A stretch of 64,000 bases of DNA from Halomonas sp. ALS9 (lineage in GTDB: Bacteria; Pseudomonadota; Gammaproteobacteria; Pseudomonadales; Halomonadaceae): positions 124,001 to 188,000 of the forward strand of contig NZ_LXRG01000173.1 in assembly GCF_001651035.1 (NCBI RefSeq), given 5' to 3'. The stretch's first letter is position 1, and the number at the start of each line of letters is the position of its first letter. The notes under the pieces were generated by a model. It worked only from the letters and a program-made list of their open reading frames with translations, had not been told where the DNA came from and did not search any database. Shown piece by piece: positions 44,990-55,605 of this stretch. The translations under genes were made by a program, and so were the position numbers.

Positions 44990-46669
44990 CTAGAACTCAT
45001 TCCATTCATCGACGGTTTCTGATTGGCTCTGCTTCATCTGTTGGCGTGGCGCTGACTCAATGCGTGGGTCTACTGCTTGCCCTAGGGCCTTTCCCTTATG
45101 CGTCATCGCAATAGCGCTGACAGCACTCTCATCAATGCGAAAGGTAGCCATCAAATCGGCCAGCTCGCGGGCCTGCTCTTCTAAAGAACTAGCGGCCGTG
45201 CTGGTTTGTTGCACAAGCGCAGCGTTTTGCTGGGTCACCGAGTCCATTTCGGTAAGGGCAGCATTAATTTGCTCAATACCACTGTTCTGCTCACGCGTAG
45301 CGGTTGAAATTTCGCTCATTAGAGTAGTGACTTGGCGAATCGCATCCACCGTTTGGTGAATCGTCTGCCCGCTGCGCTCCGCTTGTTCAGCGCCACCGTT
45401 AATTTTCGTGGTGGTCTGCTCAATCAAACTACGAATCTCTTTGGCGGAGTCAGCACTTCGCGTCGCTAATGTACGCACCTCGCTGGCCACAACGGCGAAG
45501 CCGCGGCCTTGCTCGCCTGCGCGGGCTGCTTCGACTGACGCATTGAGTGCTAATATATTGGTTTGGAAGGCAATGGAGTCAATCACGCCAATAATATCGT
45601 TTACCTGGCTCGCACTGGCCGCAATCTCACGCATAAGTTGCACCGTGCGCTCTACCTCTTCGCCACCTGACTCCGCTGACCGTGACGCCGCAACCGAAAG
45701 CTGATCCGCCTCTTGGGCCGTTTCAGCGTTTTTAGCTACCGTCGTCGACATCTCCTCCATGCTGGAAGCGGTTTGCTGAAGCGCGGAGGCCTGCTGCTCA
45801 GTGCGCGAAGAGAGATCCTGACTTCCCGCAGAGATATCACCAGCCCCGCTGAAAACCCGCTCGCTGCTGCCTCTCAACGCAACAACCAGTTGTTTTAGCT
45901 TCTCCTGCATCGCCGATAGTCCACTGAACAACTGACCAATTTCGTTACGCCCGCGATCCTCAATCTGGCCTGTCAGATCACCATCGGCAATCCGCGCAAA
46001 GTGTTCACTGGCACGTCGAAGTGGCCTTACTACGCTGCGCATCATTGCCCACCGAATCACCACCACTGCCACCAGTGAAATCACTAAAAGGGTAATAGCA
46101 ATGGCACCAATAATAGTCGCCAAACGATTGAGCTGTTGGAGGACATTCGCGCCACGCTCTTCGGTATACGCGATAAAACCACTCATTGCCTGATCCAATT
46201 CAGCGCTTAATGTCCCCAGTTCCTCTTGCCTGCGCTGAATTTGAAAAGGGGCGGCTTCTAATAGTGGCGAAATGCCCTCCGTCACAAAAGCATTGTAAGC
46301 GCTGATAATCGCATCACGGTGGGGTGCCAGCGTACCTTCAGGATTGATTGGCACGGCACTAAACTCATTAAAGCGCGCCTCTGCCTCAGCCACCGCCTCT
46401 GCTGCCATGGCAAGACTTTCCTGCCCTTTCTCTGGGTTACCCTGGGTGCTGAAACTCGCCGATCGGTCTAAAAACGTTTGCGCTCTAAGCGCGTGCACCT
46501 GTGTGCGGTTGGCTAAGTTAACGAGTCGTACGTTGGTGGCAGCCAATTCTTCAAGTGCTTGCGAGCTATTATGATTGGAATAAAACCCGAGGCCGCTGAT
46601 CAAGCCAATCATAAGCACCAGTAGGGCTAATGCAGCAGTCAGGCTCCATTTAATAGAGAGGTGCTTCAT
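44990..46669 (-). CDS. Methyl-accepting chemotaxis protein, second copy
   Basis: A 559-residue receptor: helix 1 ([21 protein letters not shown]), periplasmic four-helix domain, helix 2 near [27 protein letters not shown], and signalling domain with tip [32 protein letters not shown] (core [12 protein letters not shown]). It ends EWNEF, a W-x-x-F tether for CheR/CheB, like the other receptor at 15206 (EWASF). Periplasmic sequence differs clearly between the two, so ligands differ. Ribosome site GAATTAACAG is weak; ATG 46667-46669. Confidence 0.92.
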   Translation of the reverse strand: MKHLSIKWSLTAALALLVLMIGLISGLGFYSNHNSSQALEELAATNVRLVNLANRTQVHALRAQTFLDRSASFSTQGNPEKGQESLAMAAEAVAEAEARFNEFSAVPINPEGTLAPHRDAIISAYNAFVTEGISPLLEAAPFQIQRRQEELGTLSAELDQAMSGFIAYTEERGANVLQQLNRLATIIGAIAITLLVISLVAVVVIRWAMMRSVVRPLRRASEHFARIADGDLTGQIEDRGRNEIGQLFSGLSAMQEKLKQLVVALRGSSERVFSGAGDISAGSQDLSSRTEQQASALQQTASSMEEMSTTVAKNAETAQEADQLSVAASRSAESGGEEVERTVQLMREIAASASQVNDIIGVIDSIAFQTNILALNASVEAARAGEQGRGFAVVASEVRTLATRSADSAKEIRSLIEQTTTKINGGAEQAERSGQTIHQTVDAIRQVTTLMSEISTATREQNSGIEQINAALTEMDSVTQQNAALVQQTSTAASSLEEQARELADLMATFRIDESAVSAIAMTHKGKALGQAVDPRIESAPRQQMKQSQSETVDEWNEF

Positions 46670-46807
46670 TCTGTTAATTCCTTAATATTTATAATTTATT
46701 CAATAAGATATCGGCCAAGCTAGCAAAAACTGAAGCACCGAAGCGCGAATCCAGACGTTGGGCTAACGTATAGTGTGATAAGCAACCGCCCGCAGCCTTT
46801 AAGATAC

Positions 46808-47377
46808 CTAAGACACCATGGCAACGCTTTGGCGACTGGCAGCCTGGGCCACATCTACCTGAAGCCAAGCCCCCGCCATACACTCTAAGCGAGGAGCTTC
46901 GACCACCCCCTGTAAGCGCGCTCGCGTTAGTAGCGTGGCCTTAGTGTTGGCTTTAAGCGTACCGACCATATACCCGTCAATATCGACACAACTCCCCTCA
47001 ATATAAGACGCTACATGGCCAGAGGCAGTCACAGAGACGGGATGATTGGGCGCAATGAGGGTACCCTCCAAACGCCCCTTAATGACCACCGGCTCATCGG
47101 CGATTACCTTGCCTAAAATATGGGTGGCTGACCCAATTCGGCTACCACCAGGTATGGGCTCTATGGCGGGAGACGCCACAGTGGTGGCATCTGTTTCAGG
47201 TGGCGACATCACTTCATAGGGTGATACTGGGTTGGGAACGGTATCCATAGCAGGTACTTTGCGCGCTATATCGGCCACGATTAAAGAGCGCTGTTTTAGT
47301 TTACGGCGCTTGCCGTCCCATACGATCAGCGTCATTACGCCAACGCCCAGCACAATAAACCATACTTGAATGCCCAT
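46808..47377 (-). CDS. Membrane-anchored bactofilin with ZipA-like N-terminus
   Basis: A 189-residue protein. Residues 1-25 (MGIQVWFIVLGVGVMTLIVW then DGKRRKLKQR) closely resemble the ZipA membrane anchor pattern W-L-I-x-L-G...D-G-x-R-R. A proline-rich linker follows, then a right-handed beta-helix like that of bactofilins: HILGKVIADEPVVIKGRLEGTL and SYIEGSCVDIDGYMVGTL repeats. Start at 47377 has AGGAAG 4 nt upstream; the frame could open earlier at 47461 but that part is not anchor-like. Divergent from the soluble bactofilin at 47573. ZipA fold itself (FtsZ-binding) is absent. Confidence 0.75.
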   Translation of the reverse strand: MGIQVWFIVLGVGVMTLIVWDGKRRKLKQRSLIVADIARKVPAMDTVPNPVSPYEVMSPPETDATTVASPAIEPIPGGSRIGSATHILGKVIADEPVVIKGRLEGTLIAPNHPVSVTASGHVASYIEGSCVDIDGYMVGTLKANTKATLLTRARLQGVVEAPRLECMAGAWLQVDVAQAASRQSVAMVS

Positions 47378-47572
47378 ACCGCTTCCTGCCGCTTTAGATG
47401 TGGTTACCCCAGCTAACGTTATACTCGCTCTGCTATATTGCGGCGGCGTGAATAAGCCCATTCACTTGGCTTAACTCCTGGCTTTAAGACGCTCATAAGC
47501 CGATTAAGGTATTTAGTGCTCACTACTTCGCACCCCAAAGGCGCACTGGCGTCATTTACTAGGAGTCACCCT

Positions 47573-48169
47573 ATGTTTAACAAAGCCAAGAATGCCCCAC
47601 CTGAAAATAAAACCTCAACGCTAATACCACCTGATACACGCTCATCAGCCACACAAGGAACCCCGACCAGCAGTGCGCGACCAAGCCTTTCCGTGATTGG
47701 GGCGCATACGCAAGTTGAGGGAGACATTAATAGCGATGAAGATTTAACGGTAGAGGGACGCGTAAGCGGCATTATCACCTGCAAACAGCACACCGTTACC
47801 CTAGGTGCCAATGGCTATATCAACGGCGATGTATTTGCCCATACGCTGCATGTATCCGGTGAAGTGATAGGCAATTTAGTGGTACTTCACCGCGCGACTA
47901 TTCACAAAGGCGCCCAGGTCTCAGGCACTATTGTTGCCCCTTGCCTGGTGTTGGAAGATGGCAGCGTTTTCCACGGCAGTATCGATATGGATCCTGACAA
48001 TGAGGTATTGAAAAGCGCCTTTGGCGATGCCACCGGCGGCGTTACAAAAACCTCCGCATTGAACAACGCCTCCGTGGCTAACTCGCGTAAAGCATCGGTC
48101 GATAAACATGCAACCGCTAGCGCGAACGCCGCGGAACACGACAAAACAGAAGCGAAAGCTAACGATTAA
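47573..48169 (+). CDS. Bactofilin (polymer-forming cytoskeletal protein)
   Basis: A 198-residue bactofilin. The beta-helical core (about residues 38-135) shows the repeat pattern SVIGAHTQVEGDINSDEDL, TVEGRVSGIITCKQHTV, TLGANGYINGDVFAHTL, HVSGEVIGNLVVLHRATI and HKGAQVSGTIVAPCLVLEDG. Both tails are unstructured and rich in Ser/Thr/Lys/Ala. Bactofilins assemble into filaments without nucleotide and scaffold enzymes at the envelope. Start at 47573 has AGGAG upstream. Divergent from a membrane-anchored bactofilin; the 195-bp gap between them should hold both promoters. Confidence 0.9.
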   Translation: MFNKAKNAPPENKTSTLIPPDTRSSATQGTPTSSARPSLSVIGAHTQVEGDINSDEDLTVEGRVSGIITCKQHTVTLGANGYINGDVFAHTLHVSGEVIGNLVVLHRATIHKGAQVSGTIVAPCLVLEDGSVFHGSIDMDPDNEVLKSAFGDATGGVTKTSALNNASVANSRKASVDKHATASANAAEHDKTEAKAND

Positions 48170-48173
48170 GGGG

Positions 48174-48929
48174 CTAGCGGCGCTGAGCGCACACTGGGCA
48201 AGCGGGATCGCGGGGTACTTGAAAGCGCCGCCATTGGCCACTTAAGCCATCGAACGTAGATAGCCCCTGATGGGCAGCACCTGCGCCACTCAGCAGTTTA
48301 AAGGCTTCTACCGCTTGAAAGCAGCCGATTAAGCCTACCAGTGGCGCCATTACCCCGCTTTCTGCGCAACTAAGCGCTTCGTCGCGGCTATCGTCGGGTG
48401 GATAGAGGCAGGCGTAGCAGGGGCAAGCCGCGTCGCGAGGATCAAACACCGCCAACTGACCTGAAAAGCGAATGGCCGCCCCAGACACAAGCGGCACCTC
48501 GGCTTTTTGTGACGCCGCATTCACCGCATAGCGGCTTGAGAAACGATCCGTACAATCCAGCACCACATCCGCCGAAGCGACTAAGCGTTCAAGGGCTTCG
48601 CCCTCGACATGTTGGTCTAACGCAACCACGTGACAATGTGGGTTGAGCGCTTGCATGCTGACCTGGGCAGAGTGCGCCTTATTTAAGCCAATACTGGCGT
48701 GTTGGTGGGCAATTTGACGTTGAAGATTGGAAAGTTCGACGTGATCGGCATCGGCGATCGTGATGCGCCCCACCCCAGCCGCAGCTAAATAAAGCGCTGC
48801 CGGAGAGCCCAAACCGCCTGCACCAATAATCACTGCATGAGCAGATTGCAGGCGCTCTTGGCCCTCGATATCCACCTCGGGCAGCATTATCTGACGGCTA
48901 TAGCGCAGCAGCGCCTGGTCATCCATCAT
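48174..48929 (-). CDS. moeB: MoeB/ThiF/HesA-type adenylyltransferase
   Basis: A 251-residue E1-like enzyme that adenylates the C-terminus of MoaD or a ThiS-like sulfur carrier. The ATP-binding loop is VVIIGAGGLGSPAALYLAAAGVG (here IIGAGGLGSP), followed by the Asp of IADADHVELSNLQRQ. Zinc ligands are CPCYACLY and the C-terminal CPVC. The product is a carrier for molybdopterin or thiamine sulfur. It is next to the Lrp gene, and both follow prmC in the gammaproteobacterial order hemA-prfA-prmC-moeB. Start at 48929 with GAGG about 12 nt upstream. Confidence 0.9.
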   Translation of the reverse strand: MMDDQALLRYSRQIMLPEVDIEGQERLQSAHAVIIGAGGLGSPAALYLAAAGVGRITIADADHVELSNLQRQIAHQHASIGLNKAHSAQVSMQALNPHCHVVALDQHVEGEALERLVASADVVLDCTDRFSSRYAVNAASQKAEVPLVSGAAIRFSGQLAVFDPRDAACPCYACLYPPDDSRDEALSCAESGVMAPLVGLIGCFQAVEAFKLLSGAGAAHQGLSTFDGLSGQWRRFQVPRDPACPVCAQRR

Positions 48930-48933
48930 CGGC

Positions 48934-49434
48934 TTACTTATCCTCAAATTCCTCGTAGGCGGGGATGTGTAAATTGAAGCTCTCTTTCACTTCTTCCATC
49001 ACCACGTAGCTTTTCGATTCTTTAACACCAGGCAACGTTAACACCACATCACCCAATAGCTGGCGGTAAGCAGCCATCTCAGGGATACGACACTTCAAAA
49101 TATAGTCAAACTGTCCCGAGACAAGGTGGCACTCCTGAATCTGCGGCAGCTTTTCGACAGCACGCCGAAACTCATCAAATACCGCTGGCGATTGTGTTTC
49201 CAAGCTGATCTCGACAAAAACTAATAAATTGGCTTTTAAAGCCCGCGGATCAAGGATGGCTTGGTAGCCACGAATAATACCCGCTTTCTCCAAACGCTTA
49301 ACGCGTTCAAGACAAGGGGTTGTGGATAAGCCTACTTCAGCGGCTAAATCGACGTATGAAATACGCGCATTCTCCTGCAAACAGCGCAGGATTTTGAGGT
49401 CGATACGGTCCAGCGTTCTATTTTTTGGTTTCAT
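48934..49434 (-). CDS. Lrp/AsnC-family transcriptional regulator
   Basis: A 166-residue leucine-responsive regulator. An N-terminal winged helix-turn-helix (LDRIDLKILRCLQENARIS, LAAEVGLSTTPCLERVKRLEKAGII) is followed by a RAM ligand-binding domain (LLVFVEISLETQSPAVFDEF, FDYILKCRIPEM). Length and motifs agree with Lrp rather than the shorter AsnC. Such global regulators respond to leucine or alanine. It sits between prmC (33 bp upstream) and moeB, and its stop is 4 bp from the moeB start; co-transcription is likely. Confidence 0.9.
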   Translation of the reverse strand: MKPKNRTLDRIDLKILRCLQENARISYVDLAAEVGLSTTPCLERVKRLEKAGIIRGYQAILDPRALKANLLVFVEISLETQSPAVFDEFRRAVEKLPQIQECHLVSGQFDYILKCRIPEMAAYRQLLGDVVLTLPGVKESKSYVVMEEVKESFNLHIPAYEEFEDK

Positions 49435-49467
49435 GGCAGGATCCAATACTGATGAATCAGGCAGTTA

Positions 49468-50316
49468 TTAAAGGTGTCCCAGGGTAACCCGTTCATGCCC
49501 ACCCAGGTCACGAATACTTTCAACGCTTTGATAGCCAGCGCTTTTAAGCGCCGCGCGCACCTTATCAGCTTGGCGGTAGCCATGCTCAAGCAACAACCAG
49601 CCTGACGCGGTTAAATAGTGCGGCGCAGAGTGCACCAGATGCAGCAGGTCGGCCATACCTTCGGCATCAGCAACCAGCGCTGAGCGAGGTTCAAAACGCA
49701 CATCACCTTCGCTTAAATGGGGATCATCGGCGGCAATGTAAGGCGGGTTACTAACAATAATATCGAAACGTTTATCTGCCTCATCAAACGTTTCCAAAGC
49801 GCCGAACCAATTGCTTTGCAAAAACTGGGCATTAGTGATCGCCAGGGCTTGCGCATTACTAATTGCCAAGGTCACCGCTTCAAAGCGCAGATCCACACCA
49901 ACGATTTGCCAGCCAGGCTGCTCGCTGGCGAACGCCAAGGCAATGGCGCCAGTACCGGTGCCAAGATCGAGCAGGCGGCCCGAGGGCAGCGCCGCTCGGC
50001 TTAGCGCCAGCTCTACGAGGGTTTCAGTATCGGGCCGGGGAATTAATGTATCGGGTGAGGTAGCTAAGCGCAGCCCCCAAAATTCGCGTTCGCCGGTGAG
50101 GTAGGCGACCGGTGCGCCTTGGGCACGCGCCGCTATTAGCGCATCAAAACGGGCATGCTCCCATAAGGGGCACGCTTTATCCCCCCAAGTGTAGAGCCAG
50201 GTGCGGTCGCGTCCGAGTACGTGACATAACAGCACTTCAGCGTCGATACGTGGTGAGCTGGAACCCGCCTTCTGCAAGCGCTGGGCAGCCTGTTTGAGCA
50301 GCGCATCAAGGGCCAT
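49468..50316 (-). CDS. prmC: Release factor glutamine methyltransferase
   Basis: A 282-residue SAM-dependent enzyme that methylates the glutamine of the GGQ motif in release factors RF1 and RF2. The diagnostic N-P-P-Y motif is Asn190-Tyr193 (DIIVSNPPYIA), and the SAM-binding loop is LLDLGTGTGAIALAFA at about residue 115. It overlaps the prfA gene by 1 nt (ATG at 50316 inside the prfA stop), so it is translated with its own substrate, RF1, as in most gammaproteobacteria. Confidence 0.95.
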   Translation of the reverse strand: MALDALLKQAAQRLQKAGSSSPRIDAEVLLCHVLGRDRTWLYTWGDKACPLWEHARFDALIAARAQGAPVAYLTGEREFWGLRLATSPDTLIPRPDTETLVELALSRAALPSGRLLDLGTGTGAIALAFASEQPGWQIVGVDLRFEAVTLAISNAQALAITNAQFLQSNWFGALETFDEADKRFDIIVSNPPYIAADDPHLSEGDVRFEPRSALVADAEGMADLLHLVHSAPHYLTASGWLLLEHGYRQADKVRAALKSAGYQSVESIRDLGGHERVTLGHL

Positions 50317-51404
50317 TAAACGTCCTGAAGGGCTGAAAGTTGCTCCGCTTGATACTCATGAATCAGCGGGCTAATCACGTCATCCAACTGCTCACCGCTA
50401 ACCACCTCGTTAAGCTTATAAAGCGTCAAATTAATGCGGTGGTCGGTAATCCGCCCCTGGGGGAAATTATAGGTGCGGATGCGCTCACTGCGATCACCCG
50501 AGCCCACTAGCGAACGGCGCGCATCCGCCTGCGTCTGGCGTTGACTGTCGACGGCGTTGCGCTTCAACTTCGCGGCCAGCAGCGACATCGCTTTGGCACG
50601 GTTTTTATGCTGGCTGCGTTCCTCCTGGCACTCCACCACCACGCCGGTGGGCAGGTGAGTAATGCGGATCGCAGAGTCAGTGGTGTTAACGTGCTGACCA
50701 CCGGCACCGCTGGAGCGGTAGGTATCCACGCGCAAATCCGAAGGATTGATATCGATATCACCCACATCATCAACTTCAGGCATTACCGCTACGGTGCAAG
50801 CAGAAGTATGAATGCGGCCCTGGGATTCGGTCGCAGGGACGCGCTGCACGCGATGGGCGCCGGATTCAAATTTTAGCTGGGCGTATACGCCATCGCCTTT
50901 AACGCGGGAAATAATCTCTTTGTAGCCGCCCTGCTCGCCATGGCTGGCGCTCACCACTTCGACCCGCCAACCGCGTTTTTCGGCATAGCGTGAGTACATG
51001 CGAAACAGATCACCGGCAAAAATAGCCGCCTCGTCGCCGCCGGTACCGGCGCGCACTTCCAGAAATACTCCGCGGCCATCGTCAGGGTCTTTCGGTACTA
51101 GCAAGCGTTTCAGCTCGATATCCAACTCGGCTAACCGTTCACGCCCATCACTAAGCTCCATCTCCGCCAACTCACGCATATCAGCGTCGCTATCGCGGCT
51201 AAGCTGCTCAGCTTCGTGCATATTGGTTTCAATATCACGATAGCGCTGCCAGGCCGCCACCAGCTCTTCTAACTCGGCATATTCACGTGAATAGTCGCGA
51301 AAGCGTTGCTGGTTATTGATCACGTCGGGATCCGACAGCAGCATCGACAGCTCTTCAAAGCGTTCGGTAAAGCTGTCTAAGCGTTGGCGCAGAGTCTCTT
51401 TCAT
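50316..51404 (-). CDS. prfA: Peptide chain release factor 1
   Basis: A 362-residue RF1 that reads UAA and UAG. The GGQ peptidyl-hydrolysis motif is at Gly235-Gly236-Gln237 (GAGGQHVN) and the PAT anticodon-like tripeptide at about residues 190-192 ([10 protein letters not shown]). It lies between hemA (whose stop overlaps its start by 4 nt) and prmC, giving a translationally coupled hemA-prfA-prmC operon. Confidence 0.97.
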   Translation of the reverse strand: MKETLRQRLDSFTERFEELSMLLSDPDVINNQQRFRDYSREYAELEELVAAWQRYRDIETNMHEAEQLSRDSDADMRELAEMELSDGRERLAELDIELKRLLVPKDPDDGRGVFLEVRAGTGGDEAAIFAGDLFRMYSRYAEKRGWRVEVVSASHGEQGGYKEIISRVKGDGVYAQLKFESGAHRVQRVPATESQGRIHTSACTVAVMPEVDDVGDIDINPSDLRVDTYRSSGAGGQHVNTTDSAIRITHLPTGVVVECQEERSQHKNRAKAMSLLAAKLKRNAVDSQRQTQADARRSLVGSGDRSERIRTYNFPQGRITDHRINLTLYKLNEVVSGEQLDDVISPLIHEYQAEQLSALQDV

Positions 51405-52714
51405 GCGGGCGTATCATCCTTCTGGCGGTTAACCGTGGGCGCAGGCGTGGTCTCGAATGCAGGTTTTATAGGCAATAGCAGCCGAGGGGCGGCATTCAGT
51501 AAGTCGTGATGCTCTTCTGAGGCCGCATCGCGTATAGCCTGGGTCGGCTGGTGGAGCAAACGGTTGGTCAATTGATGGGCCAAGCGCTCAATGACCTTAG
51601 CGGGGTCTTCACCCCGCGCCAACCGCTCTAGCGCTTGGTCACGGGAGAGATCGCGCAGCGCTTCACCATGCTGGCGATAGTCGCGTATCAACTCGCCGCC
51701 GTTACGAATACGTCGCTCGTGCTGCCAGCTACCCACCCCGTGCTCAATCAACGACTCGGCTTGATCAGCGGCAACCTGGCGGTGACGACGATTTTCCTGG
51801 ATGACCTCTTCCAAATCGTCCACGGTGTAGAGAAACACATCCGCTAATTCGCCCACTTCGGGCTCAATATCCCGAGGCACCGCGATATCGACCATAAATA
51901 CCGGACGATGGCGACGCTTTTTGAGTGCGCGTTCAACCATACCTTTACCCAGTATGGGTAGCGGGGACGCGGTGGAAGAGATAACAATATCGGCATGTTC
52001 AAGCGCATCGGGAATCTCTTGCAGGGTAATCGCCGTTCCCCCCAAGGGGCCTGCCACCAGTTCGGCGCGTTCACGGGTGCGGTTGGCGACGGTAAGCTGG
52101 CGAACGCCCGCTTCGTGCAAATGGCGCGCAACTAATTCGATGGTTTCACCGGCGCCGATTAGCAGCGCGCGTGAACGGCTAAAATCATCAAAAATACGGC
52201 TGGCCATGCTGACGGCAGCGTAGGCCACTGAAACAGGGTTTTTACCGATGCCGGTTTCAGTACGCACTTGTTTAGCCACCGCGAAGGTGTGCTGGAATAG
52301 GCGCTCAAGCTCACCGCCCAGGCCCTTGGACTGGCGCGCCTGCTGATAGGCGTCCTTCAACTGGCCCAAAATCTGCGGTTCGCCCAGCACCATAGAGTCC
52401 AGGCCAACGGCTACGCGCATTAAATGGCGCGCCGCATCGTTGTCCAAATAATGGTAGGCACAGCGCGTTAGCTCGTCGACGCGTAAGTTATGAAAGCGTC
52501 CGAGCCAGTTGAGTACCGCCTGCTCGCCAGCCGCATCCGTGACACAATAAAGCTCCGTGCGGTTGCAGGTAGAGAGCACCGCCGCTTCACTGATTTGTGG
52601 CAGGTTACGCAATTCAGTCAACGCGGTTTCAAGCTGCGTTGGCGTAAAAGCCACCTGCTCACGCACGGCCACGCTGGCGGTACGATGATTTATTCCCAGG
52701 GCAAGAAGCGTCAT
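51401..52714 (-). CDS. hemA: Glutamyl-tRNA reductase
   Basis: A 437-residue NADPH-dependent enzyme for the first step of C5 tetrapyrrole synthesis: Glu-tRNA to glutamate-1-semialdehyde. Catalytic Cys50 is in [12 protein letters not shown]. The NADPH site is in [17 protein letters not shown], and a C-terminal dimerisation helix follows with [16 protein letters not shown]. It overlaps prfA by 4 nt. It is divergent from the TPR lipoprotein gene; the 357-bp intergenic region (52715-53071) should contain both promoters and shows only a small GC stem (CCGC at 52757, GCGG at 52772). Confidence 0.96.
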   Translation of the reverse strand: MTLLALGINHRTASVAVREQVAFTPTQLETALTELRNLPQISEAAVLSTCNRTELYCVTDAAGEQAVLNWLGRFHNLRVDELTRCAYHYLDNDAARHLMRVAVGLDSMVLGEPQILGQLKDAYQQARQSKGLGGELERLFQHTFAVAKQVRTETGIGKNPVSVAYAAVSMASRIFDDFSRSRALLIGAGETIELVARHLHEAGVRQLTVANRTRERAELVAGPLGGTAITLQEIPDALEHADIVISSTASPLPILGKGMVERALKKRRHRPVFMVDIAVPRDIEPEVGELADVFLYTVDDLEEVIQENRRHRQVAADQAESLIEHGVGSWQHERRIRNGGELIRDYRQHGEALRDLSRDQALERLARGEDPAKVIERLAHQLTNRLLHQPTQAIRDAASEEHHDLLNAAPRLLLPIKPAFETTPAPTVNRQKDDTPA

Positions 52715-53071
52715 GCGTTATGCGTCTTCGCTAGTGTGTCGGACTTTTTGGCAACCGCCGTTATGATAAGCGGCTGCACCGTCAATTAGGGCTTGCTAAA
52801 ACGAGTCTTTAGAACAAGTCTTCAGCGTGGTTCGATCGCTGCCTACAAAAACCTGTCATTACTAGGCATAAAGTTTGCTAACCACTTTTTCAAGGAGGAA
52901 CATTCTATCACAGCAGGCTATCATCTGGCCCACACCACTTTGCCGCAGGCAGGCAAGCCGCTATGCTGGGCATTCGGCCACTTGATCAAGAGACGCATGC
53001 GACCTCGCTTTTCATTATCGGGCACTGTATTAATGGGCCCTACCTGTTCAGTCTTCTCATTAGTGAGCTCT

Positions 53072-54835
53072 ATGTTACGGCATTCGACACTACTACCCGT
53101 GGCCGCCTCTGCTGCTCTGCTGCTGAGCGGTTGCCAGTCCACGCCTAGTCTACAAGATGGCCCCCTCGGCACATGGGCCGACGATCCAATGCGCAATGCG
53201 CCGCCGATCACCCGTGGGCTGGATGCCGCTGGGTTAAGCACGCTGCTCGGCGCCGAGCTTGCCGGCCAGCGTGGCGACTATCGCTACGCAAGCCAGGGCT
53301 ACCTGGAAGCAGCTAAGCGCTATCGCGAGCCAGCACTTGCCGAGCGTGCCACCTTCGCGGCCCGCTTTGGCAATGAAGCCTCATTAATAGAGGCTTCGGC
53401 GCTTCGCTGGCGAGAACTTGCCCCCCAGGCAGAAGCACCCAATCGTCTGCTGGCGGCTTTTTCTCTGCAGCGCGGCGATTGGCTCGACAGCCTTGAGCAG
53501 CGCCTGGATATTGTTGAAGCAGGCGGCCATGGCGATGTGACCGCCTTTGCAGAGGTCGCGGTGGCTGAAGAGGCGCCATTGCGGTTAATTGCCCAGCAGT
53601 TGCAAGAGCACCTAGCCCGCCCTAATGCTGAGCAATTGCCGCACCATAGCGATGTACTGCTAGGCACAGCCCTGATCGAGGCCACCCTTGGTGATACCAC
53701 ACTTGCTCAGCGGCGGCTTGATCAAGTCGAAGTACTTGACCCCGAATCCGCTGCATTATGGCTAGTGAAAGCGCGCTTGGCACTGGAGGTTGAGGATTAT
53801 CCGACCGCTCAGCGCTCGGCTCAACAAGGGCTAGAGCTTGCGCCTGACGACGTACGTTTTATCCTGCTGCTGGCTCAGGCAGAAATTCGCCTTAACAATA
53901 TAAGTGCCGCAGAAATTCAAACCGATGCACTACTCGCAAGCCATGGCGGCAATCAGGATCTGCGCTTATCGCTAGCCCAACTCTACCTGGAGGAGGGGCA
54001 CCCCGAACCCGCGCAACGCTTGCTACAGCCGCTAATAGGCCAACCCGAGGTGCCGAATCTTGCCTATTACCTACTCGGCGCTATCACTCAAACCCAAGGC
54101 GATATCGATAATGCATTGCTTTATTATCGCCAAGTCAGCGAAGGCAATGAATTTTTGCCCGCTCGCTCAGCGGCGGCGCAGATGCTGATTGAGGAAGATC
54201 GCTTGCTTGATGCTCGCGCCTTTCTGCGCATTGAGCGGATGCGCTTTGACAATTACTTTAGCGAATTAGTAATGCTCGAAGTCCAGTTGCTGGACGACAT
54301 GAACCAGCCCGCAGACGCGAATGCACTATTAGACCGTGAAATTAGCCGTACGCCTGATGACGCATCGCTACTTTATATGCGCGCCATGCGTCGTTGGGAA
54401 GCGGGCGACATTACGGGTATGGAGCAGGATCTACGCCAGATACTGCGTACCGACCCGAATAATGCCGAAGCCCTCAATGCGCTGGGCTACACGCTGGCCG
54501 ACCTTAACTTGCCAGGACGTTTACAAGAAGCCTTTGCGCTCATTGAGCGCGCTTACGAGGCAGACCCGGACAATCCCGCCGTACTTGACAGCATGGGCTG
54601 GGTTTACTTCCGAATGGGACAGCCTGAAGAAGCGCTACCCTGGCTTGAAAGTGCCTACTCACAGCTACCAGATCAGGAGGTTGCCGCGCATCTCGCCGAA
54701 GTGCTGAAAGCGCTGGGGCGCGATGAAGAAGCACGCCGACTGATCCTGCAAATCATGCAGAGAACAAGCCAGCATCCGCTCATCGATGAGCTGCTTGAGC
54801 GTTATCCTGAGCTAAGTCCTGAGCTAAGTCCTTAA
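53072..54835 (+). CDS. TPR-repeat lipoprotein
   Basis: A 587-residue outer-envelope lipoprotein. The start at 53072 (MLRHSTLLPVAASAALLLSGC) gives a lipobox LLSG-Cys21; the frame extends further upstream to 52793 but that part is not signal-like. At least eight TPR-type helix pairs follow, for example NIQSAEIQ, LSLAQLYLEEGHPEPAQRLL, LGYTLADLNLPGRLQEAFALI and SMGWVYFRMGQPEEALPWLE. It is divergent from hemA and precedes lolB, as in Pseudomonas, and may help envelope assembly. The N-terminal part includes ELAGQRGDYRYASQGYLEAAKRY. Confidence 0.85.
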   Translation: MLRHSTLLPVAASAALLLSGCQSTPSLQDGPLGTWADDPMRNAPPITRGLDAAGLSTLLGAELAGQRGDYRYASQGYLEAAKRYREPALAERATFAARFGNEASLIEASALRWRELAPQAEAPNRLLAAFSLQRGDWLDSLEQRLDIVEAGGHGDVTAFAEVAVAEEAPLRLIAQQLQEHLARPNAEQLPHHSDVLLGTALIEATLGDTTLAQRRLDQVEVLDPESAALWLVKARLALEVEDYPTAQRSAQQGLELAPDDVRFILLLAQAEIRLNNISAAEIQTDALLASHGGNQDLRLSLAQLYLEEGHPEPAQRLLQPLIGQPEVPNLAYYLLGAITQTQGDIDNALLYYRQVSEGNEFLPARSAAAQMLIEEDRLLDARAFLRIERMRFDNYFSELVMLEVQLLDDMNQPADANALLDREISRTPDDASLLYMRAMRRWEAGDITGMEQDLRQILRTDPNNAEALNALGYTLADLNLPGRLQEAFALIERAYEADPDNPAVLDSMGWVYFRMGQPEEALPWLESAYSQLPDQEVAAHLAEVLKALGRDEEARRLILQIMQRTSQHPLIDELLERYPELSPELSP

Positions 54836-54946
54836 ATAAGCCCTGAACTAACGCCGCAAGAGGCACCCTAAACCCAGCGAACCACCTAATTATGCGCACC
54901 AATCATGTTACCCTAGCGCCATAATCATCTAACATGGAGCCTGTTT

Positions 54947-55591
54947 ATGTTGACACTGACGTCCCTTTCGCCCCGCTGGCCATTAACACGCCACTCTTCA
55001 CGCCTCTGGCTTGCCGGGCTCGCGCTACTCCTGCTCGCCGGGTGTGCCTCTCAGGCTCCTATGGATGAGAGTGGCCGCCAGGCAGGTCAGTGGGAACGCC
55101 AGCAGGCTGAGGTAGAGTCTTTCGATACCTGGACGTTAGTCGGCAAAGCGGGATTACGCACTCCTCAAGAGAATGTCAGCGCCAACCTAGACTGGAACCA
55201 AACCCCCTATTATTTTCGCATGCTGATTAGTGGGCCGTTTGGTGGTGGGCGCAACGTGCTTGAAGGCCGCGAAGGGCGCTTCTCGCTCTCCAATAGCGAT
55301 GGCCGTTTTGAAGCAGAAACACCAGAAGCACTAATGGAAGAGCAACTAGGCTGGGCGCTACCGGTCAGCGCCATGCCCGACTGGGTGCGTGGCTTACCCG
55401 GCGAACACGGTAGCTACCAGCTAGAAACCGATGAATTCGGCTTTCCGAGTCATCTTGAGCAAGACGGATGGGAAATTAACTATCGCGACTGGGAAAAAGT
55501 CGACAATCTGTGGCTACCACGCCGTATGATCATGAACTACGACGACGTTCGCATTACGCTGGTCGTTAACCAGTGGCAAGCAAGCGAGTAA
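54947..55591 (+). CDS. lolB: Outer-membrane lipoprotein receptor LolB
   Basis: A 214-residue lipoprotein that accepts lipoproteins from the carrier LolA at the outer membrane. The lipobox is LLAG-Cys33 and the mature part has W-x-L-x-G-K-x-x-L-R (TWTLVGKAGLRTP), then SANLDWNQTPYYFRMLISGPFGGG, with the hydrophobic Leu/Phe loop typical of LolB. It precedes ispE by 14 nt and forms the lolB-ispE operon. The N-terminal 20 residues are basic and long for a signal peptide. Confidence 0.9.
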   Translation: MLTLTSLSPRWPLTRHSSRLWLAGLALLLLAGCASQAPMDESGRQAGQWERQQAEVESFDTWTLVGKAGLRTPQENVSANLDWNQTPYYFRMLISGPFGGGRNVLEGREGRFSLSNSDGRFEAETPEALMEEQLGWALPVSAMPDWVRGLPGEHGSYQLETDEFGFPSHLEQDGWEINYRDWEKVDNLWLPRRMIMNYDDVRITLVVNQWQASE

Positions 55592-55605
55592 GGGTCATCG
55601 TTTAA

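Noticed and set aside
52793..53071. N-terminal extension of the TPR lipoprotein to 52793.
   Set aside because: It would place 93 residues ahead of the lipoprotein signal peptide and its lipobox.
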